Shown here: positions 25,171 to 37,049 of the stretch, in pieces | Numbering within the stretch: the first letter of the stretch is position 1 | Layout of the letters: each line of letters opens with the position of its first letter | The notes under the pieces: model-generated | Databases searched by the model: none | The model's input: only the letters and a program-made list of their open reading frames with translations | Told to the model about the DNA's origin: nothing | Assembly (NCBI RefSeq): GCF_040115645.1 | Contig: NC_089546.1 | Location: forward strand, 3,693,001 to 3,757,000 | Length of the DNA stretch: 64,000 nt | Source of the DNA: Euwallacea fornicatus | Taxonomy: Eukaryota; Arthropoda; Insecta; Coleoptera; Curculionidae | Direction: 5' to 3' | Translations under genes and position numbers: made by a program

Positions 25171-25173
25171 AAT

Positions 25174-25886
25174 TAGAGTGTGGCGCGGGAACCAAGCGTA
25201 TTTAGAACGATTAACACTCGACCCTTTACAACGGAGGGGTTGTGCTTCAACAGGCATTTAATTTTTCGGCACATAGCATTTTGTTATCATCTTTCAGCTG
25301 TCACCATGGAACTATCGTAGACGTTGGATAATTGAATATTCCCTTGTGATTGTTTTGTGAGGAGTGGTGAATCTGTGACTGCATTTCAGCATGAATTTCG
25401 TAGCAGATTCGACGTAAATCGAAGTTTTTCTGTTCCCACCCGTGACGGTCTTACGTTGGATCAACAATCGACGACCAAAAGGTTTAATAACGAATTTGGT
25501 GATGGAATGAGATTTGGTGACATTTTATGGCCTCCTCGGCCGTCTGACCTCTCCTGGTGTGATTGTTTTTATGGACTTATCTGAAGGTATATGTCTCCGA
25601 GGCTAAGCCTGGTACCTTAAAAAACTTAAAAGAAGCAATCTAACATCAAGTCACCGAAATCAACGGAAACCTGCTGGAAAGGGTGGGAGCCATTTTTTTT
25701 ACTGTGTTCAACATTGCGTCAAAGAGGTTGGACAGCACATACCAGTTGTAATTTTCTGTAGATGATTATAAAATGCTTCGTTTTCGAATATGCTGTTATA
25801 ATAAAAATAAATACGTAATAAAAAAAAACGAATCTATAATTATTTCAAAAGCCACTCGACTTCCATGCCGCACTCTGTCTAACAAA
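25174..25886 (+). mobile_element. Internally deleted IS630-type element
   Basis: Candidate ends are AGAGTGTGGCGCGGGAACC (about 25,174) and, read inward on the minus strand from about 25,886, AGAGTGCGGCATGGAAGTC. Between them lies a transposase whose N-terminal block is joined nearly directly to its C-terminal block. About 0.7 kb, roughly half the length expected of a complete copy. Confidence 0.5.
25305..25760 (+). pseudogene. IS630-type transposase with head fused to tail by deletion
   Basis: The N-terminal block RSGESVTAFQHEFRSRFDVN (about 25,360-25,420) followed by VPTRDGLTL matches the helix-turn-helix domain of this family (NGESVxAVQREFRxHFxxx...VPSRNTIL). Within about 25 codons the sequence switches to WPPRPSDLSWCDCF (about 25,531-25,570), equivalent to WPPRSPDLSPCDFFL, then AKPGTLKNLKEAI, INGNLLERVG and a tail near 25,720-25,750. 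The central catalytic domain, including the first two catalytic residues, is missing. Stops lie upstream near 25,318 and 25,345 and after 25,581. This is a typical non-autonomous deletion derivative. Confidence 0.7.
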
Positions 25887-26091
25887 TAGATTATCGCAAG
25901 TGAATATTTGTTTTGTGGTACTAATTAGTTATTAATATGCATTTTCAGCATATGTAATTAAATAAATTATAGCATAAATGGATTATCTGCAAATTATGCG
26001 TAAAGTTTAGGCGTCATATAAATATGACACTGGGCTCCGGAGACATACAAATGTCTAATAATTTTTTGGAAACAATCACAAGTTTTCATTT

Positions 26092-26300
26092 ACAGGCATT
26101 AATGTGGGTTTTATTCCGTTTAAAACGGCAGAAAAAATCGTTGAGTATTTATCCTCTGAACAAATTGAAGCCGACATTCCTGCTCTACCTCCGGATGTTG
26201 ACGAATTGGCCGACGAGAAAAAATAGGGGAGGATTTAGAAGCTCCGGTGGTAAATTTGAGTACCACGCTACTGATGGATCAGATGATGACAATTTGTTGC
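26092..26300 (+). pseudogene. piggyBac-like transposase, N-terminal fragment
   Basis: After an acceptor-like TTTTCATTTACAG (ending about 26,095), one frame reads TAEKIVEYLSSEQIEADIP, then ALPPDVDELADEKK, a stop, and EDLEAPVVNLST. This acidic head (LPPDVDELTDEE) is characteristic of piggyBac-family transposases before their catalytic domain. No DDD catalytic domain follows, so only about 65 codons remain. The call rests on the acidic-head pattern alone. Confidence 0.5.
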
Positions 26301-26487
26301 TTTTTTCATTCGTTACATTCTTTTCCTACGAACAAATGGAAAAAAATGACTAGAAATTCCGCTTATAGCAAACTAGAGAAACGTTCTTTCTAAATACATA
26401 TCCCATTTTACTTCTTATAACAAAGAACACGCTAAAAAACAATTCAAATATTTAAAAAATTCACTTGCTTATTCTAGCCCTTAAATA

Positions 26488-26600
26488 CACAGGGCGAGTC
26501 GTAATGGAGGCGACATAGATCAAATGCTTGTAGGGGGAATTAAAATGTGACGATTTTTTATTCTGCGGTTAATAATTGAGGAGTTACTGACCTTCGAAAT
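26488..26600 (+). repeat. Terminus of an element related to the one at 38,355
   Basis: CAGGGCGAGTCGTAATGGAG then GCGACAT, CAAATG and AAAATGTGACGAT closely track GGGGTGAGTCGTAACGGAAC, CCGACAT, CAGGTG and AAAATGTGACGAT at 38,353-38,415. I did not find the opposite end. Confidence 0.45.
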
Positions 26601-26604
26601 TTTC

Positions 26605-29600
26605 TCGTAAACTTTTTAAAAATGGCATATTTTAATCAGTCGTCATCGCAACGTAACCAACTTTGGAAGATATTTTATTTTTATCAATGTCTTTAATTGA
26701 TAGAGACATCAAGTGGATAGATGTTCAACAAGAGTTGGTTTAGGGGGGAGGTGACGTTTAAAAGAGTCGGAACTGTTTCTTCTGAAAAACAACGCAAAAA
26801 CAGATAATACCATTTAACAGCAAATTTTACTGTAAAACTTTTATTCCTTTTCAAAATTTGTCGAAAATCTTGTCATTTTTGATAACGTGTCAGTTTTGTG
26901 GAATAGAATCAAATCGAACTTAGAGGGATTTTATATCGACTTGGTCACTATATGAAAGTTTTCTAACCATTTGGGTGACAAATCGTACTGATTTAATGCC
27001 ACATTTAGGATATCGGTCACTTGCAGGACTTTGGCAAATTACAAATAGCTTATACAAATAACATAATTTATCAATAACCGAAATCTCAATTTGGAGAACG
27101 ATTATTAAAAAAAAATTAACGTTAATAGGTAAAGATCAAGGTGATTGAAAAATTGGAAGGGATATTCATCTATGCAACCCATATGAATACTTGAGAAGAT
27201 ATTGCTTCGCTCTACCGGACCCATAGTTTGCTGGTATAAGTTGGTTGAATAAAAGACTTCATTATTTGAATTCCGTGCGAGTTTTGCAATGTTTTCATTT
27301 CATGTGATGTATTTTAATGATACGTTTTGGCACTCTTAATTTACAGAAACAGTCCTTTGAGTTTATGCGGCACACTGCACGTAGTATCAAAAAACTTTGC
27401 AAAACAGTTACAGGCCCAAGTTCATCATTCTTTCTGCACTTAAAAGATAAAGCAAAGAAGTCTGAATATTAAGTACTGCCACATTGTCTAGTTCAATGCG
27501 CAAGCGTCAGAGTCAAGTATAATATAAAAAATCTACTAATCCTAATACGAAATCTAATAATGAGAAGAAAATTTCACTTATTGCTCTTGGTGTGAAACTC
27601 ATTTTTAGATTATTCTAAATTTTCAAATATGTATGTAATAATAACCGTGTGATACCATAACTAGGTCCTGAGGCAAAAGTTCAAAATCTTCCAATTTAAA
27701 CTGGTGGGAACTTGCTGTTCACTGTCGATAGAACTGGAAGGGCGGGTAGAAATCCTAATACCTTTTGTGGGGTCGTGTATATGTGCTTCTAAAGTAAAAT
27801 GCAGTGGGGATCGTGACTTCAACATTTCGAAGTGAATTTTAGAAACCGTCAAGTGCAAATCTCAAATAGTCAAGTGCAATTCAGAAAAATATTTTGGAGT
27901 TCAGAATTCATCAAGTGTACTTCGAGCTATTTAACGGTAACATACAAAGTGTCTTACTTCTTAAAGTGAATTACAGTCGCTCATTCTGAATTATATTTTG
28001 ACACATTTTGAGTAACAATAATTGACTATATTGAATTGCACTTGATGCTTTCTGACTTACAATTCAAAATGATATAGTTTAGCTAAAAGTGTGTTGTCTG
28101 TTACTTTAAAAATATGAAAGGAACTGCTTTTAGGTTTCTTGAAGTGAAGGTCAGAAAAATAGAGACGAAAGTTAAGAATGGGGGGCAGATGGGAATTTTG
28201 GAAATCAAATATATCGAGTGTCTCAATTAGGCTTATGACAGAACAGTTGATAGACCATAGTCGTTTTTCGAACCACAGAATATAATATTTGAATGAAAAT
28301 CAGTTGTCTCCTTGACAACCGTATTTGATCTCTGGAATTTCCTTAAGGGAATCTAACGTAATACGATTTAAATCTTTATTTGGAGTGAAAGAGATTATTG
28401 ACCATTTGGTCTCTCTGCTTTTTCGTCCCTATGAAAAGAACATCTACATCTGTACATAAATAGTCATTCTTAAAATACAAAGGACAGAAAAAATACATTT
28501 GAAAATTTTCCAATAGAGTGGTTCAAGGGAAAACGAAGCGGGATTGTATTGTTTGTCTTATAAGGCAAAGAGGGTTTAGAATGGTTCAGATGTGATGATT
28601 GTCTTCCCGTCTTGCAGGAATTTGTTGCAATTTTCCAGTTGTTCTTGTCATGAATGTACGTTCATACGGTAATTGGTGGAATTCTTTATCTTTGTAATCA
28701 GAGGGACTTGTATATTTTTATCGCTCTAATCGTACTCGTCTTGTCAGCTTGGAGGGTAGCCGTCTCACGTAGTGAGGGACAATCGTAGTAAAAGGGTCTC
28801 AATTACGTGCTTCAAAAATATATTTGTACAGCGTAATGCTACATACGGGCCAGTGTTGTATCAAACGATATAAACTTGCGACTAATACTAATTTATTCTC
28901 AGCCTTTCACTAGGTGATTAGTGAATTAACTACAATATCAAAAAATATCGAAAGGTTAACTTTATTGTTGAAAGCTAACCAAAAGACGTTGCTTAACGCT
29001 ATACAGGGCATACCATTAATATTTCATTATATTTCAGGAAGTTACAGTATATTGAAAAATAGTGTGATTCCCCATATGAACTATATTCCAATAACGCTTC
29101 ATTAGGAAGATGTAGGGTGTTAAAATTTTATTTAAAAATCCAGTTTTTATTGATATCTGCATAACCGCGTGGTATATGTAAATGAAATTTGGCATGTTTT
29201 GAGAGTTAATGTGGAGGCATTTATTTATGTGTTTATTTTATTTATTAAAAAGGTTATTTTTTTACCATTGGCGTGTGTGCGGCCAAATCCCAGCACATTA
29301 AAAAAAAAATGGTGGGTCACTGCTTTTTCACGAAATAAGAATTGTTTTTGGGAACTTCACTTAATTTAGAAGCAAAATGCTCACTTGACTCTTTTTCAAC
29401 CAATGCGCCGTTTGCTATTAAAAAAATTAAAACCGTCTGTATGTGCGATATTCTCTACATAGTTTGAATCGTATTAAAGGTGCTCTAAGTATTGCTCATT
29501 TGCTATAAAATTACAAAAATAGTGTTGCTAAGAATTAGTAGAATGGGAGCACTAACCTGTGAAGTAGAATGTTATCAGTCAAAACTCTCAGAGTCTACAA

Positions 29601-30825
29601 CAATTATCAGTAATAATAAAAAAGATTAAGAAATGTAGAAAATTCTGGCACACTCTCTTTTATGGGAAATTTTCAGGTTTATCAAGCACACACTGTACCC
29701 TAAGGCCGTGAGACTTAGTATTTACTTTTATTATCAGTTATGACAAGGATATGTACAGGAGAAATCTCCCTCGTTGTTCACATAAGGAGTTTACTCCCCC
29801 GAAACTAAATAGCTTATTAGAAACTTAATTGCCTATTTAACCTGCAAATCAAGGGACCTAATCTAATTTACTGTTTCATTCTGTTTAATTATACTTTTCG
29901 CACAAAATGTTCTTTTAGTTAAGATCCTCATTTATCTTATCCCCCTTCTTGTTTTATTGTTTTTAGTCGCAAATACAGACCGTAAAACATACATCCTTAG
30001 TGAGTAGTTTTCATTGAATTTTTCTAATGTACGGATTAATCGAGACCCTCGAAAAGGGATATCATTTTAAAGTAGCGGGAAATTTATGTATCGCCTCCCC
30101 AAGTCGAAGAAAATTCCTTCAAAGTCACTGCATAGAGCAATTAGGGGGCGCTATTACTAAGGTCGCAACGTTTACACCAGAATTCCATTAGCGGTTCAAA
30201 CTGAAATTAGTCCCCACCAAAACTATTTCGTAAATTATATAACCTTTACTAGCTGACATGCAATATATATCGCGGCAGTATTGTACATTGGCTCCTAGGA
30301 AATTAATGTTCAAATGGAGCGCTTAATTACGAATCTCCTTAATAAGATTAGGCTGCAATTAATCCCAGCCATATCGCCACAATAGTTTCGAGGTCACGCT
30401 AATCTTAATTGAGAAATTTGTCATGTTATCATCGTGACCATTAGACAGAGCGAAGAGACCGCAAAATCTAATCAAAGCACGTGATCACACCTGGAATGTT
30501 AATGCCTGGGGTTTCTGATTCGGGCTTTAAGTGAGAGTACACCGTTTTAGGGACAAGTTGTTACGTTTAAACTCTTTAAGTTCAACACTCGATTGACATT
30601 TTTTTAACATATTTTCAGGCTTCAGGGAACCTCAAATTTCAATTTTCTAAAGGAATATTTCCGCAAAGGTAGCTAAGAGAAATAACTCTAATCTCACGAA
30701 TCCATCAGAACATCACTGTAGCATTACTTTTAAGTTTAATGACGCCCTAAATTACGTAGGCGCCGAGCCGTTCAATCACTTCAAATATGATATTAGGGCC
30801 CCATGCGTTCGCTATTCAGTTCATA
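26605..30825. other. No gene recognised
   Basis: About 4.2 kb without a recognisable coding family. At 27,848-28,048 the motif TCAAGTGCAA occurs twice about 25 bp apart, a related TCAAGTGTAC follows, and the inverted form TGAATTGCACTTGA lies at about 28,032. The interval 29,750-30,790 has many TAATTA-type cores and few low-complexity tracts, like non-repetitive regulatory DNA. Confidence 0.4.
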
Positions 30826-30829
30826 AATA

Positions 30830-32100
30830 CGAAGATAGTCCCAAAAGCACCAGACTCGATGAATAGATAGTGAATTTTCGTTAAAATTTTGTCGATATTA
30901 CAATGGCCTAACCTTAAAAAGCTTACGCCTGAAGTTAATTTGCGGGTGGTACGTTTTATGTTCGTTTTGGAGCTGATTATATTGAAGGCTTTCGGAGATT
31001 TTGTGAACGTGTGAAAAACTGGTCATCGATACGTGATTAGGTACTCTCATTTGAAAAATCCTAGTCCATCCAACATCAAAGCGGAATAAAATTCTATTCG
31101 GGGGGAATCTGATCCTTCGTTGAAAATTGTAAAATAATGGGTGGCAGTGTGTAAACGCAGTCATACGAGCTGCCAAGACGGACTCCGCAGTGGTCGATCC
31201 AACGACATTCCAGATCTGACCAGTCCAGAGAGTGTGGTGAAAACCCACAAGCCTGCACAAGAAAATAGGCATTCCGAAAAGTATTGTGGTACTTCGCATT
31301 TTAACCGAACAATTGGATATAAGAAACCTGTGCGCAAGACGGATACTCCGATTACTTGTAATTGAACCGAAAAAAGCACCGTAAGGATGTTTCAAGGGAG
31401 CGTTGGCAAAGTTTCGCAGAAATTAAGCCGTGTTTTTGCATCTATCCATAAACATGAATGAAACATGGATTCATCATTTCACACCGGAGACGAAAGCGTA
31501 GTCAAAACGACGGATTCAGGGGAAAGAATCTGCTCCAAAAAAGGCGAAAACCTGCCCATCTGCAGCAAAGGTGATGGCGTTAGTTCTTTTAGATGCAAAT
31601 GGGATAATTTTCATTAACTACCTCCATAAAAGAAAAAAAATAAACGGGGACTATTATACAAATTTACTGAAGTATTTCAGCGAAGAATTCAATTAAAAAC
31701 GACCGCATTTGGCGAAAAAGAAAGTAGTATTTCATCAAAACAATACATCAGTCCACACTTCCGTAATCGCGATGGCCAAAATCAATCAACTTATTTATGA
31801 ACTTCTTCCTCGTCCACCGTATTTGCCAGATTTGGCTCCTTCAGACTATTTTCTATTTCTAAACTTGAAAAAATGACCCGGTGGAAAGAAATTTACCAGT
31901 AATGAAGAGATAGACTCCGAGGTTGAGCCTATGTTGAAAAATTCGAAGCTTTCTACAGTAAACGGGGTATAGAAGCCATAGAACATTGCTGAGAAAAGCA
32001 TGTTAATCTCAAAGGAGACTATGTTGAGAAATAATGTAATATTCCCCACATTTTTTTTTTCTTTTAATTGTTAGATCGGGTAGTTCTGGAACTATGCTCG
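30830..32100 (+). mobile_element. Mariner element (copy 2), TA-flanked
   Basis: The left end CGAAGATAGTCCCAAAAG and the right end, read inward, CGAGCATAGTTCCAGAA form the TIRs. TA lies outside both (30,828-30,829 and 32,101-32,102). The length is 1271 bp, standard for mariner. It is homologous along its length to the two halves of the element at 7349-9379. Confidence 0.85.
31009..32040 (+). pseudogene. Mariner transposase, decayed
   Basis: The position of the start (MEKIDHRY in copy 1) reads GTG-TGA here, so both start and second codon are mutated. Later blocks are SCQDGLRSGRSNDIPDLT (about 31,168-31,220), EPKKAP-type text near 31,365, MNETWIHHFTPETKA (about 31,453-31,500), KESAPKKAKTCPSAAKVMAL (about 31,520-31,580), HLAKKKVVFHQNNTSVHTSV (about 31,706-31,765), PPYLPDLAPSDYFLFLNLKK (about 31,815-31,875) and GGKKFTSNEEIDSEVEP. 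In the D34D triad, the first two Asp (MDETW and HQDN) are both Asn and the third (APSDYF) is intact, with 34 residues between the second and third sites. Several stops interrupt the frame. Inactive. Confidence 0.88.
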
Positions 32101-32109
32101 TAAATGAAG

Positions 32110-32335
32110 GGGTACTTCCGGAATGTCGACTTTGAATATATCAATTCTAAGTAAGCAGACTATTTGGACTTACAGGGGCAGAATCTAAATACATTATATT
32201 TTCTGGTTGTGATTTATCCAGCCAAAGATTTCAGATGTTACCAGAGTATTATGTGCCTTCAAGGAAGTCCACATTGCTAAAGCCATTTTAGGTTAATTTA
32301 AGTTAGTTCGAGTGAATCACCTGAAATTTCAAGGT
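32110..32335. other. No gene recognised
   Basis: Short spacer between the mariner end and the candidate exon on the minus strand. Confidence 0.4.
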
Positions 32336-32338
32336 GAA

Positions 32339-32554
32339 CTAACCTGCAGTAACATAAACATCTCTCGCAACAGGCATTGGCAATTCATCACCGCAATGAG
32401 AATTTGACTTTGTACAAACAATTTTGCTGAGTACTTGCTCTGATATCAATAGACCTATATCATCTTTCTGATGATGAAGAGCAGACTTAAGGAGATCATC
32501 GACAACGTTATAAACAACTTTCAATAAGTTTGAGAATAAACAACAAATATTCAA
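32339..32554 (-). other. Candidate coding exon, unknown product
   Basis: A 71-codon minus-strand open frame contains LKSALHHQKDDIGLLISEQV, VCTKSNSHCGDELPMPVARD and VYVTAG. It ends at a consensus splice donor: minus-strand ACTGCAG|GTTAGT, with the junction at about 32,344. An acceptor-like TTATTGAAAG lies upstream. Residue composition looks more protein-like than neighbouring chance frames. I do not recognise the protein and found no partner exon, so this may still be chance. Confidence 0.2.
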
Positions 32555-32559
32555 TTTTC

Positions 32560-34900
32560 CTTATTTATTTTCTCTCATATGTGTAAGTAAATTCATAGAT
32601 ATTTCAGTAGATCAGTACAAAAGCGGAAATCAGACTTTCAGAAACGACTGGGACTTAAAATTTATTTTCAAAATATGAAAAAAATAGTAGTGGAAAACTA
32701 CCTCCATATTCTCTCGATTAAAGATCTGAAAACCATAATAATTTTGTTTTTCTCTGTTATATCTTAATTTCTTGCATATGGCCGGTCTAACCACCCTCCT
32801 CGACATCTATATCATCCGAAATACAAACAAATTTAATAATTTACCTTACTGTGTCATTTCTCCATCCAAGAACATATTTATTGTTGTTTAGCATTTGCAT
32901 TGCATTGACATATTTAATGATATTGTCGAGATTTATTTCATCTTAATAGCACTCCTCTGGGCATTTAAAGAACGATGAATTAAATAATATGATCAAAGTT
33001 TGATCTATGGTATCAGTAAATTGGACTTCTTGGTTAAAGGCAGTGCGAACAGCAAAGATTGCTTAACGTATAATATATATCTAAGGGTGTCGTGTCTTGT
33101 ATTTCCTGAATATTTTGGTGCAAACTATTATTATTATAGTGATAACACTATTATACGATGGGCCTAAATGTAAAACGTAATTGAACTTCAATTCACAAAA
33201 ATGCGGTTTGTACTGAAAACCCTACAAATTATTGTAAAGTCGAAATAAAGCCGATTGCATATTATCGGACATAAACAAAGCCTTAGCATGATCCTGAAAG
33301 AAAAAATAATACAATTCCGTCGCTTTCCAGAGAGCAAAGGGATTTTATTATTTTATATTTTTGTAAACGTCTTTTTTGGGCCAAGTTGTGAGGAATATTT
33401 TATAAGTAAAATAATTTTTTCATGATGACCCGCCGAAGACCACACGATGACTTTTCGAGCAATATATGACTACATTTACATTATATAATTCGTAAAAATT
33501 TATTATGTTTAATTTTGAATGTCAACATTTTGTATTTTTTCCCTTTGCCCTTATGTGTTCATCGAAGGTTCCGATATTTCAATATTACAAATACTGATAT
33601 GACGCTCTATTTTTATATCTGCAGTGTGCCTATTTCATAAGCTGCTTTAGAAACTAAAGTAAAAAGTATTCACTGAATGCGTGATGTCGATGGTCGTTGT
33701 TAACCGTCATTATATTTTCACATAAGCCTGTGGTGCCTGTTCAGCCACCACCAAACCAATATCACGAAACTCTTCACATGTGCCAGAGGAGTAAATCGCT
33801 TAGTAATATCTCCTTCAACGAAGAGGAGAAGATTTAGAATCTCATTAAAACGGCAATTTTTCATATTATACTCTCGTTTATCACAAAACGATCGAGGAAT
33901 TCCAATATCTCGGTGATTTAATATGATTTATGAAACCCGAATTGCGACCCCGATGTACGAGTTGTACCTTTGATGTGACACCAAAGTTTCATATATTGTT
34001 TTTTTTTTTTTTTTAACAGATATCGAGACCGTTTTACATCTTTGTTGCGCCATAAAACTTTGCAACTAAATCCCTTAATTTCCTTGGAAATGCCACTTTG
34101 TCGCAATATTTGTTGGTACTTCTTAGGAGAAACTGACACCAAACTGCTTGTGCTCCTAGGTCTCCACTTAAAAGCTTTATCACGCCCTTTTGCCAAGTCA
34201 GCAAGAGCGCACTTTGCTTATTCGGGTGAAGTATATTTGACTTTTACACCCCGAATAGAGCTGAAAATAAGCCGACAAAATGCAGCTCTTGCATTGAGCA
34301 TTCAGCGATTCTGCCAGAGGCAATTTTCAAGTAGTGTAAGTAAAGTACGTTTCAAATAGCTGTTCAATCTTGTATGATATGCATTATCACGCAAGCTATT
34401 CCAGACTTAATTTAGGTACGTCATCAATTTACAGAGCGTGATGTTGCTATAGCAAGATAATTATAAACGTGGCAACTTTAAGGCAGTTCGCTAAATCGAG
34501 GAGCGCTCAATATAGCAAGTTAAACTGCGAGGTGCGGTATCTCTATTCGAGCCATTTAGCAGGACGTTATTGTGCAATCAATAAATTTGGCTGGTTAATA
34601 GATAGTCGGTATCTGTTTATCTGCAACTACATCATGCACTTTAGTGAATAAGATTGTGCTTTTAATCGATTTTCCTTTCTAATCTCGGATGTTTCACCTA
34701 CTGAAATATGCATGAGTGTTCACTACATGATATTATTATTAATAAATGGAAACTATTAATGGCTTAAACCAGTAACGCGGACAGTCTGGTTGCTCCACAC
34801 CAACTCATTATTATTAATTTGGTTGAACTCTTCGATCGGTACCGAAAGAACATCACTTTTTCACTGTCGTCATTCTGTGTCCATACGAAATTACCTGAAA
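32560..34900. other. No gene recognised; overlapping open frames at 33.9-34.4 kb
   Basis: Spacer. Between 33,918 and 34,359 both strands are open for about 92 (minus) and 105 (plus) codons. The minus frame is basic (MAKGRDKAFKWRPRS), but neither product is recognisable, and a poly-T tract at 34,000 encodes the lysine run. I treat both as chance. Confidence 0.4.
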
Positions 34901-34906
34901 CGTATA

Positions 34907-36180
34907 CAGTAGGTCAACAAAATACTCACACTCTTAGGCGAACCCGTTTTTAGTAATATTCATAACTTAAAAACAATTTAAATCATAAACAATATATATG
35001 TTCGCACAAACAAGACATATTGTAGAAATTTAAGAAAACTGTAAGGACGAAACTGTACCTTTGTACCAGGAGAGTAATGAAGAGTGTCTCTAGGTATGCC
35101 CAAAAAAATGTTCAGACACTGATGTTTTGGTTTTGTTTTTTGCAAAATTTTCTATTTACAAATTCCATTTATTTGCGATGAGCCTTCACTAGTTTACTTT
35201 AACACAAATTAGACCAAAGCTTAAAGCAATAGCTATAGGGCGAAGAGAGAAAAAATTGCAAAAATGTGAAAAAGTTGATAATGTAATATCATCAGGAAGG
35301 AATCTTTCATAGAAAAATAACAGAACGTATTGGAATAAGTTATGCTACTATTTAGTACATCATACAGAAATGCAAATCTGGAGGATCTGTTAATAATTTA
35401 AGATGTTTTGTAAAAATTCGAAAAATAATGCAACGAAACGAAAACTTGATTTCACAACAGATTGAAAAAATTCCCAATGTAAGTGCATCTTATCTTGTTT
35501 CACAATTAGAACAGGAAAGTGGACAAACTGTTGATCCGGAGAGCATTAGTTATCATATCGGGAGAATGGGATTTCGTGTGAGAAGATCAGCCAAGAAGCT
35601 CTGGATAAATAAAGTGAACAGGAAGAAACGAGTTGGTTTCGCTCCTGAACATATAAAACAGCCTACGGGGTCCTAGAAACAAGTTATTTTCTGTGACATG
35701 AGAAAATATAATTTATTTAGATCTGATGGTGCCGACAAAGTGTAGACGAAACCGGGGGAAAGAATGAAGAAGCGCAATTTAAAACATATAGTAAAGCATT
35801 GTGGCGGAAACGTGATGGTCTGAAGAGGTATGGGAGTAAATGATGTGATTATAATAATTTAACATTTATTAAAGGACGTATGGATATATTTGTGTATAAA
35901 AATATACTGGAAACCGATTTAAAAACTGGCGCTGAAAAGCTTGGACTAGAAGAAAGTTTCTAGTCTGAACAGGGCAATGATTCCAAGAATTCATCAAAAA
36001 TTAGTTCCGCAGAGGTTACTATACAGAGGGGAATACGAGCAACGCCTCGGAATTTGTGTGTGTAGACATGCCTTATTTGTGCAAATTCATTAAAGTTTGA
36101 TGATTAAAATTTTTTTTTATTACGAAAATTACAAATAAATAGGATTTCCCTAGGTACATGAATACTTTTTTGACCTACTG
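34907..36180 (+). mobile_element. Tc1-type element, TA-flanked
   Basis: Starts CAGTAGGTCAACAAAATACTC and ends with the inverse of CAGTAGGTCAAAAAAGTATTC. TA lies on both sides (34,905-34,906 and 36,181-36,182). Length 1274 bp, normal for Tc1. A decayed transposase is inside. Confidence 0.88.
35225..36090 (+). pseudogene. Tc1-like transposase, decayed
   Basis: The longest intact stretch (35,428-35,676) carries the second DNA-binding half: NVSASYLVSQLEQESGQTVD, then SISYHIGRMGFRVRRSAKK, NKVNRKKRVGFAPEHIKQP. These match the Tc1 pattern (tgktisxxTVRRxLxxxGxxxRxARKKPxLSxxNxKkRLxFAxxH). Catalytic blocks follow: QVIFCDMRKYNLFRSDG (first Asp kept in CDM, family SDE), MKKRNLKHIVKHCGGNVMV (family TVKHGGGSVMVWG), GVNDV, then NRAMIPRIHQKL near 35,965-36,000 and EQGNDSKNSSKI where the second Asp (QQDNDPKHTS) is Gly. 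Stops follow residue 82 and recur after. It lies inside the TA-flanked element. Inactive. Confidence 0.85.
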
Positions 36181-36184
36181 TATG

Positions 36185-37040
36185 AAAAATAGACCTCTGA
36201 AGGTATAATTTTCGGGCGAAGGAAGGAATTGCAATAACGAGAAATAGCTGCCGAAAATCTCTTCGACTAATTTCAGTTAATTAATAATTAAATAATTACT
36301 GTTGGAGCTCGTGCGTAATAAGTTTTCAAAACCAGTTTACTATTCGACAAATGGCGGCTTCAAATGAAGTATAATGCAAGTTTTACTTACCGTGCGGTAT
36401 AGGCGCGTACTTTCGTGCCGTGTGTAAACAATCAATGAAAATATTGAGTGCGGTATTGGGGATTCTATGCAGGAAATTATGTAAGCAAAACGTCTCTAAT
36501 CTATCAGTATTTGATGATTATGGAATTTTTCGCAGTAATGGCAGAACGCAGAACCGAAGCCAAAATTCTTTAACCGGAAACATCCTTCTCCGAAATGTTT
36601 CCTGTTGTTTTCAAAAATCTGAATCCTGTTTAATCCGAATATGCCTAATGTCCTAAATGTAGCACAGTCAAAACTTGGTTCGAGCATACTGTTTATAACG
36701 CGTAATTTGGTACTTGCGTTCAGTGTTGCTCAGTATCTAACCAGTGTTCGACGATTTTGAGATTTATTTGTAAAAAGCCCTTAGTGTTCTAATATAAAGT
36801 GTTTCTTTAATGGGCGATTGCAACGTTAGGTGGACAACGTAACATCTATTTTACAGTGTGTTTATTACAAAAAAGTAAAAAGTATATTTATTCAGACATA
36901 CGACTTGTATAAAACTGCTTTAGAAGTTTTATTATGTATGAGTGATTTTTCGTGTTGTGTTCCAATGTCACATCCAAATGTCCTATATATATAGAACATT
37001 GGGAATCTATTATCTTATAACATTTCTTTATAGCTATAAT
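36185..37040. other. No gene recognised
   Basis: Spacer with overlapping short open frames at 36,420-36,690 on both strands. No recognisable product. Confidence 0.4.
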
Positions 37041-37049
37041 TTTTATAGA

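Noticed and set aside
30898..31395. 165-codon minus-strand open frame
   Set aside because: It is antisense to the head of the mariner transposase at 30,830-32,100 and has no independent similarity.
33918..34359. Overlapping 92- and 105-codon frames on opposite strands
   Set aside because: No recognisable family, the lysine run comes from a poly-T tract, and no splice support.
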